Below, one piece after another: positions 1-7,761 of a stretch of 64,000 nt of DNA (positions are counted from its first letter, which is position 1; the number at the start of each line of letters is the position of its first letter). The notes beneath the pieces are model-generated. The model was not told the origin of the DNA, did not search any database, and saw only the letters and a program-made list of their open reading frames with translations. This DNA is from JBGVSA01 sp049840475 (GTDB lineage: Bacteria > Pseudomonadota > Gammaproteobacteria > Burkholderiales > Rhodocyclaceae): assembly GCA_049840475.1 (NCBI GenBank), contig JASGKX010000001.1, forward strand, positions 1,054,001 through 1,118,000, written 5' to 3'. The position numbers and the translations under genes are program-made.

Positions 1-87
1 CTGCTTATATCACAGGCTTTTGCAGTGCGGCACGAACCGCAGGGGCGATCACACGCACCCGATGCCTTGGCTGGCGTATATGCGGAT

Positions 88-582
88 TTAGCCCTCGCGT
101 CGTTCGCTCATCAGTCGCGCGACCTCGATGCGATCCGCATCGGCCCGCTCGCGCGGCAGGCGCGATTCACGCATGGCGCGATACCAGTGGGTGGTGGCCT
201 GGCGCGCAGCCTCGGGGTCCTGCGCGTGTTCGATCTCTTCAACGATATCCACCGCCGCCACGCCGAGTGTTTCCTTCGCCCGCTCCATCATGAAACTGCT
301 GGCGTGCATCCATTGTTCCGAGATGTCTTGCTCGTGTCCTCCGGCAACGGATGCCTCCTCCGCGTCGTCGATCAGCCCGCGCTGGGCCAGCTCGACCAAT
401 TCGGCCTCCACATTGCGCCCGGGGAGCATCGACGCCAGCGCGGCGTAGGTTCGATGGCCATCGGCCAGCAGCAGCACCTGTCGAAGCCCGGTCTGCAGGC
501 GTCCGTCATGGATTGCAACCACGTGCGCACCGAGACCCGTCTTGCGCGGAACAAAGTGGGGATTCAATGGGGGCGTGAGCAT
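88..582 (-). CDS. Hypothetical protein with a winged-helix-like N-terminal half
   Basis: A 164-residue cytoplasmic protein with no signal peptide or membrane segment. The ATG is preceded by GGAGAAAACC, a good ribosome binding site. Residues about 25-75 follow a pattern of LLLADGHRTYAALASML, then NVEAELVELAQRGLID, which resembles the helix-turn-wing layout of small regulatory domains in Ralstonia and Cupriavidus hypotheticals. The C-terminal half is rich in Glu, Arg and Ala and probably helical. I do not recognise a named family, and no function is assigned. The next gene on the same strand ends 182 bp upstream, so it is probably transcribed alone. Confidence 0.6.
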   Translation of the reverse strand: MLTPPLNPHFVPRKTGLGAHVVAIHDGRLQTGLRQVLLLADGHRTYAALASMLPGRNVEAELVELAQRGLIDDAEEASVAGGHEQDISEQWMHASSFMMERAKETLGVAAVDIVEEIEHAQDPEAARQATTHWYRAMRESRLPRERADADRIEVARLMSERREG

Positions 583-764
583 GGTTTTCTCCGTCCTTTT
601 TTATGGCTGGGGCCACGTCATTCTGGACGATGGGACGAGCATGCGAAGTAGGATGTTTGATGACAAATGCACCGCGCCGACGAACGGCATACGGCAACAT
701 CAAAACCGCTCGGAAAACCGCGTCAATACGTCATTTGCGGCAGAAACGCCAACTCAGCGAGCGC

Positions 765-1649
765 TCAGTCGCTGAGCGTTTTGAAGAGCGCCACGTAGCG
801 CTGGATAGCCTTGGGATTGTAGAAATGCGGCCGCTCGCGCATGCCCTGCGCGAGGTCGGAAGGCGACAGGCCGGCGAGCTTCTGCAGCTCGTGGATGAAG
901 TGCGATTGATCGAAAAAGCCGACGTCCAGCGCCGCCGCGCCCGGCGAACAACCTGGCTCCAGCGCCAGCCGCCGCGCCACCTGCTGCAGGCGCGCCACCC
1001 GCGCGAAGTACTTGGGAGACACCCCATAGGTGCCGACGAACAGGCGTTCGAAATGACGCACGCTCCAGCCAGCCGATTCAGCCAGGTCGGCGATGCGTAG
1101 CGTGGGCGTCAGGTAGAGCTGGTCGAGCAGACGATCGAGCCGCGCTTCGCGCTCTTCATGCAGGCGCTCGGCCAGAAACTCGCTCAGGATCGTTACGCGC
1201 GCGTCAAAGTCTGTCGCGCGTGACAAGGCATCGGCCACGTCGTCGACGCGCGCGCCCCAGAGGTCGACGGCGGGCGTGAGGTGATCCTGCAGCTCCTCGA
1301 AGCTGGTCGGCACGAAATACCGCAACCGCCCCGGACGGAAGCTGATGACTACACACTCGGTCGCGCCAGCGGTAGAAAGATCGAGCACCTCGTGTCGATT
1401 GACCAGCACGAACGACTGCGACATCGAATGCTCGCGCGCCGCATGCAGTTCGGCCACGGCCAGCGGGGCCCGATACAAGAACAAGCACAGCGCTCCGGTA
1501 CCCGGCAGCACTCGCGGCAGCTCACCGCCCGCAGGCATTTCCAGAAACAGGAAGTTATCCACGTAGCGGGTCAACGCAGGCGGCGGCAGGCGACGTTGCC
1601 ATTGCCGGGCCGACGTATCCAATACGAGCGGGGAGCGCACGACATTCAT
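765..1649 (-). CDS. AraC-family transcriptional regulator
   Basis: A 294-residue regulator. Residues about 1-160 form a sensor region of the type found in AraC proteins with a DUF6597-like N-terminus; it includes the stretch FLFLEMPAGG and a VISFRPGRL motif. Residues about 180-285 hold the two AraC helix-turn-helix units: LRIADLAESAGWSVRHFERLF, then a second unit ending in DVGFFDQSHFIHELQKLAGLSP. The FxDQSHFxxxFxxxxGxSP signature identifies the family. The effector and targets cannot be read from sequence. The gene is monocistronic, with 182 bp downstream and about 250 bp upstream before the divergent Asr-like genes. Confidence 0.85.
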   Translation of the reverse strand: MNVVRSPLVLDTSARQWQRRLPPPALTRYVDNFLFLEMPAGGELPRVLPGTGALCLFLYRAPLAVAELHAAREHSMSQSFVLVNRHEVLDLSTAGATECVVISFRPGRLRYFVPTSFEELQDHLTPAVDLWGARVDDVADALSRATDFDARVTILSEFLAERLHEEREARLDRLLDQLYLTPTLRIADLAESAGWSVRHFERLFVGTYGVSPKYFARVARLQQVARRLALEPGCSPGAAALDVGFFDQSHFIHELQKLAGLSPSDLAQGMRERPHFYNPKAIQRYVALFKTLSD

Positions 1650-1896
1650 ACGGCGAATTGTAGCGGGATCGGTTTTCCATAACTCATTTCATAAATCCTC
1701 ATGCGAGTGGCCGGAACGGCTCCGCTCCACCGGGTTGCCGCCAGAGGTGACGCCGCCATCGCCGCGCGCCGCGTGGGCACCTCTCGAAACGAGTCCTAAA
1801 TAACGCTTAATGTTCCGTCCAGCTTGCGGCAAGCGGGCGAGGACCATAGTTCGCTCCATGGCAACGCGTTGTTGCCGTCATCCAAAGGAACGAACC
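1650..1896. other. Intergenic region between divergent AraC gene and Asr-like genes
   Basis: This stretch of 247 bases lies between the start of the AraC gene and the first Asr-like gene. It has an AT-richer patch near 1795-1812 that could be promoter DNA for the small secreted proteins. I see no open reading frame, RNA gene or clear inverted repeat in it. Confidence 0.4.
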
Positions 1897-2106
1897 ATGA
1901 AGAGCATCAAAGTCGCCGTCGCCGCCCTCTCGACCCTGATCGCCGTCGGCGCCTACGCTGCCCCGGCCGCCGACGCGGCTGCCGCTCCCGCTGCGCCGGC
2001 TGCCACGCAAAAGGCCCCGGCCAAGAAGGCCACGCACAAGAAGACGTCGCACACGAAGTCGAGCGCCAAGAAGGCTGCTCCTGCTGCTGACGCTGCAACC
2101 AAGTAA
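1897..2106 (+). CDS. Asr-like small basic secreted protein, copy 1
   Basis: A 69-residue protein. I chose the ATG at 1897 rather than upstream starts because it follows AAAGGAACGAACC and begins a classic signal peptide, MKSIKVAVAALSTLIAVGAYA, with probable cleavage after AYA. The mature part is low complexity, made of Ala, Pro, Lys, Thr and His, with a KKATHKKTSHTKSSAKKA core. This composition matches the enterobacterial acid-shock protein Asr, a periplasmic, intrinsically disordered basic protein induced by acid. It is a near duplicate of the gene 46 bp downstream: the first 30 or so residues are identical. Assignment to Asr is by composition and layout, so the acid-shock role is an inference. 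Confidence 0.75.
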   Translation: MKSIKVAVAALSTLIAVGAYAAPAADAAAAPAAPAATQKAPAKKATHKKTSHTKSSAKKAAPAADAATK

Positions 2107-2152
2107 TCCAGTCATCGACTCCGCCACCCACGTCTGACGAAGGAACCTGATC

Positions 2153-2365
2153 ATGAAAAGCATCAAAGTCGCTGTTGCCGCTCTGTCCACCCTGATCGCC
2201 GTTGGCGCCTATGCCGCCCCGGCTGCCGATGCCGCCGCCTCGTCGGCTACCCCGGCCGCCACGCAAAAGGCCCCGGCCAAGAAGAGCACCCACAAGAAGA
2301 CGTCGCACAAGAAGTCGGCCGCCAAGTCGGAAGCCGCTCCGGCTGCTGCACCGGCGACCAAGTAA
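2153..2365 (+). CDS. Asr-like small basic secreted protein, copy 2
   Basis: A 70-residue tandem paralogue of the preceding gene, with an AAGGAACC ribosome binding site. The signal peptide and first mature residues match copy 1; the two then differ at scattered sites (SSATPAATQ against APAAPAATQ) and in the tail, SEAAPAAAPATK. The basic KKSTHKKTSHKKSAAK core is kept, so the Lys/His-rich disordered region is the conserved feature. A strong terminator follows at 2396-2431. A two-component system lies just downstream; in E. coli the asr gene is controlled by two-component regulators, which makes a functional link possible but unproven. Confidence 0.75.
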   Translation: MKSIKVAVAALSTLIAVGAYAAPAADAAASSATPAATQKAPAKKSTHKKTSHKKSAAKSEAAPAAAPATK

Positions 2366-2395
2366 TTGCACCCTGGCCGCGCGAGCGGCCCGGCA

Positions 2396-2431
2396 AGAAC
2401 GGGGCGGCTGAATACCGCCCCGTTCTGTTTT
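2396..2431 (+). terminator. Rho-independent terminator after the Asr-like pair
   Basis: A perfect 12-bp stem (AGAACGGGGCGG paired with CCGCCCCGTTCT) around a 7-base loop CTGAATA, followed by GTTTT. It separates the Asr-like transcript from the exported protein/two-component operon that starts at 2459. Confidence 0.85.
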
Positions 2432-2458
2432 CAGCCCGCCCTGATAGCATTGGCGCTT

Positions 2459-2881
2459 ATGACCCGAACATTCGTCCCCCGTCTTCTCGTGCCCGTCTTC
2501 ATCGCCGCGCTGTCCGTGCTCGCGAGCCAATGGGTCGGGGCCAAGGGGCCGACGGTGCCGCGCGGTGCCGTGCGGGTGAGCAAAGTGTTCGGATGGCAAC
2601 CCATGAAGGACGGCCGCATGATTCTGTGGCTGGGCGTGAGCGAGCCGTGGATGCTGACGCTTGCCGCGCCTTGCGATGTGCCCGCGCGCGAGCCGCAATG
2701 GGTCAGCCTGCATGACGGACATATCGTGCCCGGCACCGATGCGATCGGCAGCGGCGAGCAGTCGTGCCGCATCCAGCGCATCACGCAGATTCCAGCCGTC
2801 GAGCGCACGGCACTGGGGCTGAATGCGCCGGTCGGCGGGCCGCTCGTGCTGCATCGGCATTATTCAAAGCGCACGCCATGA
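2459..2881 (+). CDS. Hypothetical exported protein upstream of a two-component system
   Basis: A 140-residue protein. The start at 2459 gives an N-terminal hydrophobic segment, LLVPVFIAALSVLASQWVGA, that looks like a signal peptide or anchor. Two cysteines (in the PCDVPARE and SCRIQRI contexts) could form a periplasmic disulfide. The arrangement resembles small exported proteins of the DUF6491 type, but I am not certain of the family. The stop codon overlaps the start of the response regulator gene (ATGA), so the two are translationally coupled. The protein is therefore probably part of the signalling system, perhaps as a periplasmic sensor accessory. Confidence 0.6.
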   Translation: MTRTFVPRLLVPVFIAALSVLASQWVGAKGPTVPRGAVRVSKVFGWQPMKDGRMILWLGVSEPWMLTLAAPCDVPAREPQWVSLHDGHIVPGTDAIGSGEQSCRIQRITQIPAVERTALGLNAPVGGPLVLHRHYSKRTP

Positions 2882-3561
2882 AGATACTGATTGTCGAGGA
2901 TGACCCGCATCAGGCCAGCTTCGTGTGCCAGGGCCTGCGCGAAGCCGGCATGGTGGTGGACCACGCCGCCACCGGCAAAGAAGGCCTGTTCATGGCCACC
3001 ACCGAGCAATACGACGTCATGGTGCTCGATCGCATGCTGCCAGTGGTCGATGGGCTGACCATACTGCGTACGCTGCGTGCCTCGCAGATCCACACGCCGG
3101 TGCTGATCCTCAGCGCGCTGGGAGAAGTCAACGACCGTGTCGAAGGCTTGCGCGCTGGTAGTGATGACTACCTCGTCAAGCCGTTTGCCATCGCCGAGCT
3201 GATGGCGCGTATCGAAGTGCTGGCACGACGCCCGCGTACTGCGCCGGAGACAACCGAACAATCGCGCCTGCGCGTGGCCGATGTCGAGATGGACCTGATT
3301 CGCCGCACCGTGACCCGCACGGGGCGCCGTATCGAACTGAAGCCCAAGGAATTCATGCTGCTGGAATACCTCATGCGGCATGCCGATCAAGTCGTGACGC
3401 GGACCATGCTGCTCGAAGGCGTGTGGGACTATCACTTCGACCCGGCCACCAACGTCATCGACGTGCATATCTCCAATCTGCGCGCCAAACTGGATGCACC
3501 CGGCGCTGCCCCGTTGATCCATACCTTGCGCGGTGCGGGCTACCGTTTCGGTACCGCCTGA
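2878..3561 (+). CDS. OmpR/PhoB-family response regulator
   Basis: A 227-residue DNA-binding response regulator. The receiver domain covers residues 1-118 and has the acidic pair E7/D8/D9, phosphoacceptor D51 in VMVLDRMLP, and K101 in YLVKPF. The winged-helix DNA-binding domain covers residues about 132-225 and ends in the family signature VIDVHISNLRAKLD followed by LIHTLRGAGYRFG. The start is set by ATGA overlap with the preceding gene. It resembles the CusR/CopR group, but the sequence alone does not give the stimulus. The sensor kinase gene follows 7 bp downstream, in one operon. Confidence 0.9.
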   Translation: MKILIVEDDPHQASFVCQGLREAGMVVDHAATGKEGLFMATTEQYDVMVLDRMLPVVDGLTILRTLRASQIHTPVLILSALGEVNDRVEGLRAGSDDYLVKPFAIAELMARIEVLARRPRTAPETTEQSRLRVADVEMDLIRRTVTRTGRRIELKPKEFMLLEYLMRHADQVVTRTMLLEGVWDYHFDPATNVIDVHISNLRAKLDAPGAAPLIHTLRGAGYRFGTA

Positions 3562-3568
3562 TCCAGCG

Positions 3569-4943
3569 ATGGCGCGACCAAAGTTGTTCCCGCGCAGTCC
3601 ATTCTTCCGCTTCGCCGCGGTGCTGCCGGTATGCATCGCCGTCATCATCGCCCTGCTGTTCGTGCCGATCTACCAAGAGGCGCGCGACGACATCCGCCAA
3701 CAGGTGGCCAGCGCCATCCGGCTGGAGATCGTCAACCTCGAAGAAGACTTCCACGAAGGCGGCATGGCCGCACTGGTGAACGTGATCGAGCGGCGCGTCG
3801 CGGCACCTGTCGACCCCGACGCCGTGTACTACCTCGCCGATGCCAGCGGCGGCAGGATCACCGGCAACATCGACGCGTGGCCTGACGACGTACGGCCCAT
3901 CGATGACAGCGAATTCCGCTCGCGCGAATCCGATGGCCACACGCTCACCGGACACGTATTCGTGCTCTATGACGGTGTGCGTTTGCTTGTTGCACGACGC
4001 TCGCCGCTGGCGACCTTCCGCGCGCATATCCTGCGTCGAACTGGCGGTTGCTGGCGCCCTCGCAACCCTACTGTCGGCGCTCATCGCGTGGCTGTTCGCT
4101 GGCCGTGTCAGGCGCCGCCTGACCCTGCTGGCACACGGCGCTGATCTGGTGCAACAGGGAGAGCTGTCGCATCGTCTGCCGGTGTCGGTGCGCGGCGACG
4201 AGATCGACCAGCTTTCGGCGCGGTTCAATGCCGCTTTCGAGCGGATCGAGCAACTGATGGAAGCCTCGCGCGAAGTGTCGTCGGCCATCGCTCACGACAT
4301 GCGCCGTCCGCTGACCCGTCTGCGCAACGAGATCGAAGGTCTGCGAGATACAGGCAGTTCGATGCCGGATGAGCGGGTGGAATCGCTGCTGGCGCAGACC
4401 GACGAAGTGCTGCGCACGTTTTCGGCACTGCTGCGGCTGGCGAGGTTGGAATCCGGATCGCTGGCGGCCGAGCGACGGCCGGTGGATGTGGCCGATGTGG
4501 TGGGCGATGTGGTCGATCTATTCGAGCCGGTTGCCGAGGCACAGGGGCGTTCGCTTAGCTTGTCGGGCCGCGCGGCGACCGTCCTGGGGGATCGCGAGCT
4601 GTTGTTCCAGGCGCTCACCAACCTCATCGACAATGCGTTGCGCTACGGCGCGGGTGATATCGAGGTCGAACTGTCGTCGACCGTCGATGCGAATGTCATC
4701 AGCGTGCGCGACCACGGTAGGGGTGTTCCAGAAGCGACGCTGTCGCGGCTCTTCGAGCGCTTTTATCGCGTCAACGCCAGCCGTGCCGACGATCAGGGGT
4801 CGGGCGTAGGGCTCACACTGGTGCGCGCCATTGCGCATTTCCACGGAGGCGACGCAAGCGTCGCCAACGCGTCACCCGGCTTGCGGGTGACGCTGACCCT
4901 GCCTATCGCCGCGCAGTTACTGCAATCGCGGCAGATCGAATAG
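3569..4943 (+). pseudogene. Sensor histidine kinase, interrupted by a +1 frameshift near 4036
   Basis: The partner of the response regulator. The N-terminal part (3569 to about 4035) has a transmembrane segment, FAAVLPVCIAVIIALLFVPIY, and a periplasmic sensor region. The rest is read in the next frame: second membrane segment ALATLLSALIAWLFA, HAMP region, H-box SSAIAHDMRRPL with the phosphorylated His codon at 4293-4295, N-box TNLIDNALRYG, and the G2 box GSGVGLTLVRAI. Removing one base at about 4036 (within GTCGAAC at 4035-4041) restores a continuous 457-residue kinase reading LRELAVAG across the junction. As written, the protein lacks its kinase core. A sequencing error is equally possible. 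The 3' end overlaps the convergent pirin gene by 27 bp. Confidence 0.8.
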
Positions 4944-5627
4944 CAGCACTTCACCGCCACTGGCGCCGCCGCGAATGGTCACGGCGCTCTCATCGACGAG
5001 CTTCACTGCATCGCCGGCTGCATACGTCGCGCCGGCAATCGACACCGCTCCGCGCACAACATGAATGTAGCCCAGACGACCGGGGGCGAAGTGATGCGTG
5101 ACCTCTTCGCCATCGGAGAGCAGGCTGGCGTAAAGCTGCGCGTCTTGCTGGATGCGCACGCTGCCTTCGGCGCCGTCGGGCGAGGCGACCAGGCGCAGGC
5201 GCCCGCGCTTTTCCGCGTCGTCGAAATGCACCTGCTCGTAGCCGGGCGCACTGCTCATGCGATCGGGCATGACCCAGATCTGCAGGAAGTGAACGAGCTT
5301 GTCAGGCGAGTGGTTGAACTCGCTGTGCACCACGCCCGTGCCCGCACTCATGCGTTGGACGTCGCCAGGCAGGATGCTCGTGCCGTTGCCCATGCTGTCC
5401 TTGTGCGCGAGCGCGCCTTCGAGCACGTAGCTGATGATCTCCATGTCGCGATGGCCGTGCGAGCCGAAACCCATGCCGGGACTCACGCGGTCTTCGTTGA
5501 TGACACGAAGCGGACCCCAACCCATGTGATCGGGGTCGTGATAATCCGCGAACGAAAAGGAGTGATAGCTGTTGAGCCAGCCATGGTCGGCGTGGCCGCG
5601 TTCATCGGCAAAGCGGGGGATGATCAT
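4917..5627 (-). CDS. Pirin-family protein, YhhW-type quercetin 2,3-dioxygenase
   Basis: A 236-residue bicupin. I use the ATG at 5627 because it has AGGAGAGTACGTC in front, and the protein then starts MIIPRFADERGHADHGWL, aligning with the start of E. coli YhhW. Metal-binding residues are in the N-terminal cupin: GFGSHGHRDMEI and, later, HSEFNHS. The SMGNGTSILPGDVQRMSAGTG stretch is the pirin hallmark. YhhW has quercetinase activity in vitro; the physiological substrate is unknown. The 3' end overlaps the end of the convergent histidine kinase gene. Confidence 0.85.
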   Translation of the reverse strand: MIIPRFADERGHADHGWLNSYHSFSFADYHDPDHMGWGPLRVINEDRVSPGMGFGSHGHRDMEIISYVLEGALAHKDSMGNGTSILPGDVQRMSAGTGVVHSEFNHSPDKLVHFLQIWVMPDRMSSAPGYEQVHFDDAEKRGRLRLVASPDGAEGSVRIQQDAQLYASLLSDGEEVTHHFAPGRLGYIHVVRGAVSIAGATYAAGDAVKLVDESAVTIRGGASGGEVLLFDLPRLQ

Positions 5628-5771
5628 GACGTACTCTCCTGGGCTGAAACGTGTCCGGTTCACCGGATCACATGACTGATTTCGAATGGTTCACGCGCAG
5701 CGTGTGCTGAGTGGGTCGGTACACGCTGCGATCCAACCTAGATGGGGGCGGTCCGCCAGAAATCCAGCCGC

Positions 5772-6533
5772 TCAGCGGCTGACGGTGATCTCCAGCGCAC
5801 CCAGCCCGCCGTAGCGCACGCGCACAGGCACGCCCACTGGAATATCGATGACGCCCGCGTACGAACCGGTGATCACTGCCTGGCCGGCACGCAGGCCTTC
5901 GCCGCGCGCACGCAGGTATTCAGCAAGCCAGTACACCCCCACGCGCGAATGCTTGTTGGGATGATGACCGGAGAACTCGCGCAGGGCCGCGCCTGCGGAT
6001 TCCACGCTCAGCGGGATCTGCGCGCGCGCCTTGTCCGCGCCGACGTCAACCTTCGGCCCGATGAACAGGCCATGGTTGTTGAGGCAGTCGCCCATCATTT
6101 CCAGGAACGAATGGCCCGCCGCATCGACGTAGCGATTGCCGACCAGCTCCAACGCCAGATGCACGCTGCCGATGGCTGCGTCAACTTCGTCCGGCGTGTA
6201 AGGCGCGTTGCGCGGGGGCAGATCGTGCGACATCACGCAGGCCAGTTCGGGCTCGATGCGTGCGGTGTCTCCCGGCGCCCAGGCCTTGACCGGTGAAACA
6301 GCAAAAATCGTGGAGCCGTGGATCGGCGCGTAGGCGACATGATCGGGCAGCGGCAGTACGCATTTCCAGCCGCCGATGCGCTCTCCCAGTTGTTCGACGA
6401 CCAGGCGCTGGATGGTTTCTGCCTGTGATGCGTCCTGCGGGCGTTGGTCTGCCGGCACGTCAGCGACGGCCGCGCCACCCCGACGGGCCTGCGCCAGTCG
6501 TTCGGCTGCGGCCCGGAGTTGTTCTGTATTCAT
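5772..6533 (-). CDS. 2-keto-4-pentenoate hydratase / 4-oxalocrotonate decarboxylase family protein
   Basis: A 253-residue protein of the MhpD/fumarylacetoacetate-hydrolase-like fold, with GGAGACTCACA before the ATG. Family features include the IGGWKCVLPLPD region near residue 50, the metal-binding acidic stretch RIEPELACVM near residue 92, and ALELVGNRY near 127. The C-terminal VITGSYAGVIDIPVG resembles the TGS segment of 2-hydroxypenta-2,4-dienoate hydratases. No other meta-cleavage genes are nearby, so the aromatic-degradation role is uncertain. Two long hairpins separate it from the transporter gene upstream. Confidence 0.75.
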   Translation of the reverse strand: MNTEQLRAAAERLAQARRGGAAVADVPADQRPQDASQAETIQRLVVEQLGERIGGWKCVLPLPDHVAYAPIHGSTIFAVSPVKAWAPGDTARIEPELACVMSHDLPPRNAPYTPDEVDAAIGSVHLALELVGNRYVDAAGHSFLEMMGDCLNNHGLFIGPKVDVGADKARAQIPLSVESAGAALREFSGHHPNKHSRVGVYWLAEYLRARGEGLRAGQAVITGSYAGVIDIPVGVPVRVRYGGLGALEITVSR

Positions 6534-6556
6534 TGTGAGTCTCCGCCAATTGAAAT

Positions 6557-6602
6557 CCCTGTGGGTACGGCCAGTCTACCGCGACTGGCCGTACCCACGG
6601 GG
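6557..6602. repeat. 19-bp hairpin between hydratase and transporter genes
   Basis: An inverted repeat with arms 6557-6575 and 6584-6602 around an 8-base loop. The arms (core GTGGGTACGGCCAGT) pair at all 19 positions, with one G-T wobble at 6560. It lies between the start of the hydratase gene and the end of the transporter gene, and next to a second hairpin. Confidence 0.75.
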
Positions 6603-6607
6603 TTCGA

Positions 6608-6641
6608 ACGCCCGCGCGGGAAGAAATTCCCGCGCGGGCGT
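6608..6641 (-). terminator. 15-bp perfect hairpin at the 3' end of the transporter gene
   Basis: The arms 6608-6622 (ACGCCCGCGCGGGAA) and 6627-6641 are perfectly complementary around a GAAA loop (TTTC on the minus strand). It begins just after the stop codon of the minus-strand transporter gene. It has no U-tract, so it may be an mRNA-stabilising hairpin rather than an intrinsic terminator. Confidence 0.65.
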
Positions 6642-6644
6642 CGA

Positions 6645-7643
6645 TCAGGCGGCGGAAGCCTGGGCGGCACGCAATGCGGCCTGCTTGCGCGCGTAGTAAC
6701 GCTGCGCGAGGACGGCGCAGGTCATCAACTGGATCTGGTGAAAGATCATGATGGGCAGCACCATCGGCCCGACGAGATGGCTGGCGAACAACACCTTGGC
6801 AATCGGCACGCCGCTGGCCAGGCTCTTCTTCGAGCCGCAGAAAACGATGGTGATTTCGTCCTCGCGGTTGAAACCCAGCTTGCGCGCGGCAAAGGTCGTC
6901 AGTACCAGCACGAGCGCCAGCAGCGCGCCGCAGACCACCAGCAAGCCGACGAGCGCGGGCCATGGCGTGTCGTGCCACAGGCCTTCGATGACGGCAGCCG
7001 AGAACGCGGTGTAGACCACCAGCAGGATCGAGCCTTGGTCGGTGTACTTCAACATCGGCTTGTGGCGGTCGACCCAGCCGCCGATCCAGCGACGCGCAAT
7101 TTGCCCGGCCACGAACGGCACCAGCAACTGCAGGACGATGTTCCAGATGCTGTCCATCGAGAAAGCCGCCGTGCCGGACGCCGACATCAGCATGCCGACC
7201 AGCACGGGCGTCAGGAAGATGCCCAGGATGTTCGACGCCGACGCGCTGCACACGGCCGCCGGCACATTGCCTTCGGCCATCGACGTGAATGCGATCGACG
7301 ACTGCACGGTGGATGGCAGCGTGCATAGGAACAGCACGCCCAGGTACAACTCCGGCGTGATCACGAAAGTCATCAGCGGGCGCAGCGCGATGGCCAGCAC
7401 CGGGAACAGCACGAAGGTGCACGCCAGTACCACCAGATGCAAGCGCCAGTGCGTAATGCCCGCCAACACTGCCTCGCGCGAGAGCTTGGCGCCGTGGAAA
7501 AAGAACAGCAGCCCAATGGCGATATCGGTAATGACGTTGAAAACCTCGGCCGTCTTTCCCTGGCAGGGGAAGAAGCTCGCGATCAGGACTGTCGTGACCA
7601 GCGCGAGGGTGAAGTTGTCGGGGAGAAAGCGTGGGCGAGCCAT
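6645..7643 (-). CDS. Bile acid:sodium symporter family protein
   Basis: A 332-residue inner-membrane protein with about nine to ten hydrophobic segments, of the SBF-like/DUF4137 branch of the bile acid:Na+ symporter superfamily. Typical motifs are FFFHGAKLSREAVLAGITHWRLH near residue 50, the LPSTVQSSIAFTSMAEGN stretch near 109, and FCGSKKSLASGVPIAKVL near 270. Proteins of this branch carry organic anions, and none has bile acids as its natural bacterial substrate. The substrate here is unknown. The gene is divergent from a LysR regulator with an operator-like inverted repeat between them, so control by that regulator is likely. The ribosome binding site is CAGGTG. Confidence 0.85.
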   Translation of the reverse strand: MARPRFLPDNFTLALVTTVLIASFFPCQGKTAEVFNVITDIAIGLLFFFHGAKLSREAVLAGITHWRLHLVVLACTFVLFPVLAIALRPLMTFVITPELYLGVLFLCTLPSTVQSSIAFTSMAEGNVPAAVCSASASNILGIFLTPVLVGMLMSASGTAAFSMDSIWNIVLQLLVPFVAGQIARRWIGGWVDRHKPMLKYTDQGSILLVVYTAFSAAVIEGLWHDTPWPALVGLLVVCGALLALVLVLTTFAARKLGFNREDEITIVFCGSKKSLASGVPIAKVLFASHLVGPMVLPIMIFHQIQLMTCAVLAQRYYARKQAALRAAQASAA

Positions 7644-7705
7644 GCGCGCACCTGATTGTTGTCGTACGAAGGCCGCATTACACCGCCGGGGCGTCTAAAA
7701 TACAA

Positions 7706-7731
7706 ATTCATTTATCGCATGAATTCATGCG
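7706..7731. promoter_or_regulatory. Nested palindromes in the LysR/transporter intergenic region, candidate LysR operator
   Basis: ATTCAT (7706-7711) and ATGAAT (7719-7724) are inverted across 7 bases, giving a T-N11-A type LysR box. Overlapping it, 7716-7731 is a perfect 16-bp palindrome, CGCATGAATTCATGCG. A further half-site GCATGAAT follows near 7738. The region is AT-rich against the GC-rich background. Confidence 0.6.
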
Positions 7732-7761
7732 CAGTACGCATGAATGTAGCCCGACCTTGTC

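Noticed and set aside
6601..6612. GGTTCGAAC resembling the T-loop of a tRNA
   Set aside because: It lies between two hairpins and no acceptor, D or anticodon arm can be drawn around it.
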